Assembly: GCA_964578835.1 (NCBI GenBank)
Contig: CAZOEL010000016.1
Span: 1-64,000, forward strand
Reading direction: 5' to 3'
Length of the DNA: 64,000 nucleotides
Source of the DNA: CAZOEL01 sp964578835
Lineage (GTDB): Bacteria; Desulfobacterota; Syntrophobacteria; Syntrophobacterales; Syntrophobacteraceae
Part shown: piece after piece, positions 63,791-64,000 of the stretch
Layout of the letters: every line of letters starts with the position of its first letter
How positions within the stretch are numbered: position 1 is the stretch's first letter
Translations under genes and position numbers: made by a program
Notes under the pieces: generated by a model
Databases searched by the model: none
What the model was told of the DNA's origin: nothing
What the model saw: only the letters and a program-made list of their open reading frames with translations

Positions 63791-64000
63791 ATGCCGAGAT
63801 AGACCAATACATAGTAAGGCGTTCTCGATTGACCGGCGCGGTTCGGTTGAGTGGCGCAAAGAATTCAGTTCTGCGTCTGCTTGCTGCATCCCTTCTCACT
63901 GATGAACCGGTTGAGATCCACAACTACCCGGCTGATATATTGGATGCAAGGATCCACGTCGAGATGCTCAGGGCGATCGGGAAAGATTGTGTGGTTGAAG
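63787..64000 (+). CDS. murA: UDP-N-acetylglucosamine 1-carboxyvinyltransferase (5' part, runs off window)
   Basis: The first 71 codons read as MurA: L-T-G-A-V-R-L-S-G-A-K-N-S-V-L-R-L-L-A-A-S, then E-P-V-E-I-H-N-Y-P-A-D-I-L-D. The S-G-A-K-N motif carries the catalytic-site lysine and asparagine. MurA adds enolpyruvate to UDP-GlcNAc, giving the substrate of MurB encoded just upstream; the ATGA overlap couples them. The C-terminal part, with the cysteine loop, is outside the window. Confidence 0.85.
   Translation, partial: MNAEIDQYIVRRSRLTGAVRLSGAKNSVLRLLAASLLTDEPVEIHNYPADILDARIHVEMLRAIGKDCVVE

Overview
The window looks like a chromosomal segment of a Gram-negative, moderately GC-rich bacterium, most likely a deltaproteobacterium-type lineage (Desulfobacterota or close relative). 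The reasons are outer-membrane systems (two-partner secretion, TonB/ExbBD, porin, Wza-type export), an exosortase/PEP-CTERM surface-sorting system with its usual exopolysaccharide (EPS) cluster, and an OlsF-type ornithine-lipid synthase. No rRNA, tRNA, transposase or CRISPR array was seen. Taxonomy is inferred from gene content only.

Region A (about 0-25 kb) is an unusual cell-surface locus. An olsF-like gene on the minus strand diverges from a plus-strand run: TpsB/FhaC-type transporter, a DUF2341-LamG-ExbB fusion, ExbD, a TonB-like protein, a putative porin and a membrane-anchored coiled-coil protein. Next come a structured non-coding stretch with a strong terminator, a GEMM/c-di-GMP-I-like element, a VPxPA/PEP-CTERM surface protein, a PstS-like binding protein with a cysteine-rich insertion, an FKBP-like protein, an FKBP-thioredoxin fusion, and a 3311-residue TpsA exoprotein. 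Promoters with the geometry of PhoB boxes (GTAAC core, then a TATNNT -10 box starting 15 nt after its G) lie before olsF, before tpsB, before the structured RNA, and before the EPS operon at 35.5 kb. This suggests one phosphate-starvation regulon covering lipid remodelling, a TonB-linked two-partner secretion system, a phosphate-binding-like protein and EPS assembly.

Region B (25.1-26.5 kb) holds a Phd/YefM-RelE/ParE toxin-antitoxin pair, a small MITE-like repeat whose second, inverted copy starts the window, and a small DUF2292/YezD-like gene.

Region C (26.5-35.5 kb, minus strand) is a PEP-CTERM-type EPS operon: outer-membrane barrel, Wzz/GumC chain-length protein, tyrosine-kinase-like ATPase and two tandem PrsT-like TPR proteins.

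Region D (36-64 kb, plus strand) continues the surface-polysaccharide theme. It encodes a discoidin-domain protein with a divergent sorting tail, two GHL10-type glycosidase paralogues, a Wzy/ligase, three GT4 glycosyltransferases, a Wzx flippase, a DUF362 protein, a CapK-like adenylate-forming enzyme, a two-domain oxidoreductase, an XrtD-EpsI exosortase fusion, a WecA-like initiating transferase, a Wza-like exporter, a UDP-sugar dehydrogenase, a 1257-residue secreted toroid/propeller protein, an unknown membrane-anchored protein, murB and the start of murA. Together these encode synthesis, polymerisation, export and trimming of an acidic EPS, plus covalent sorting of surface proteins.
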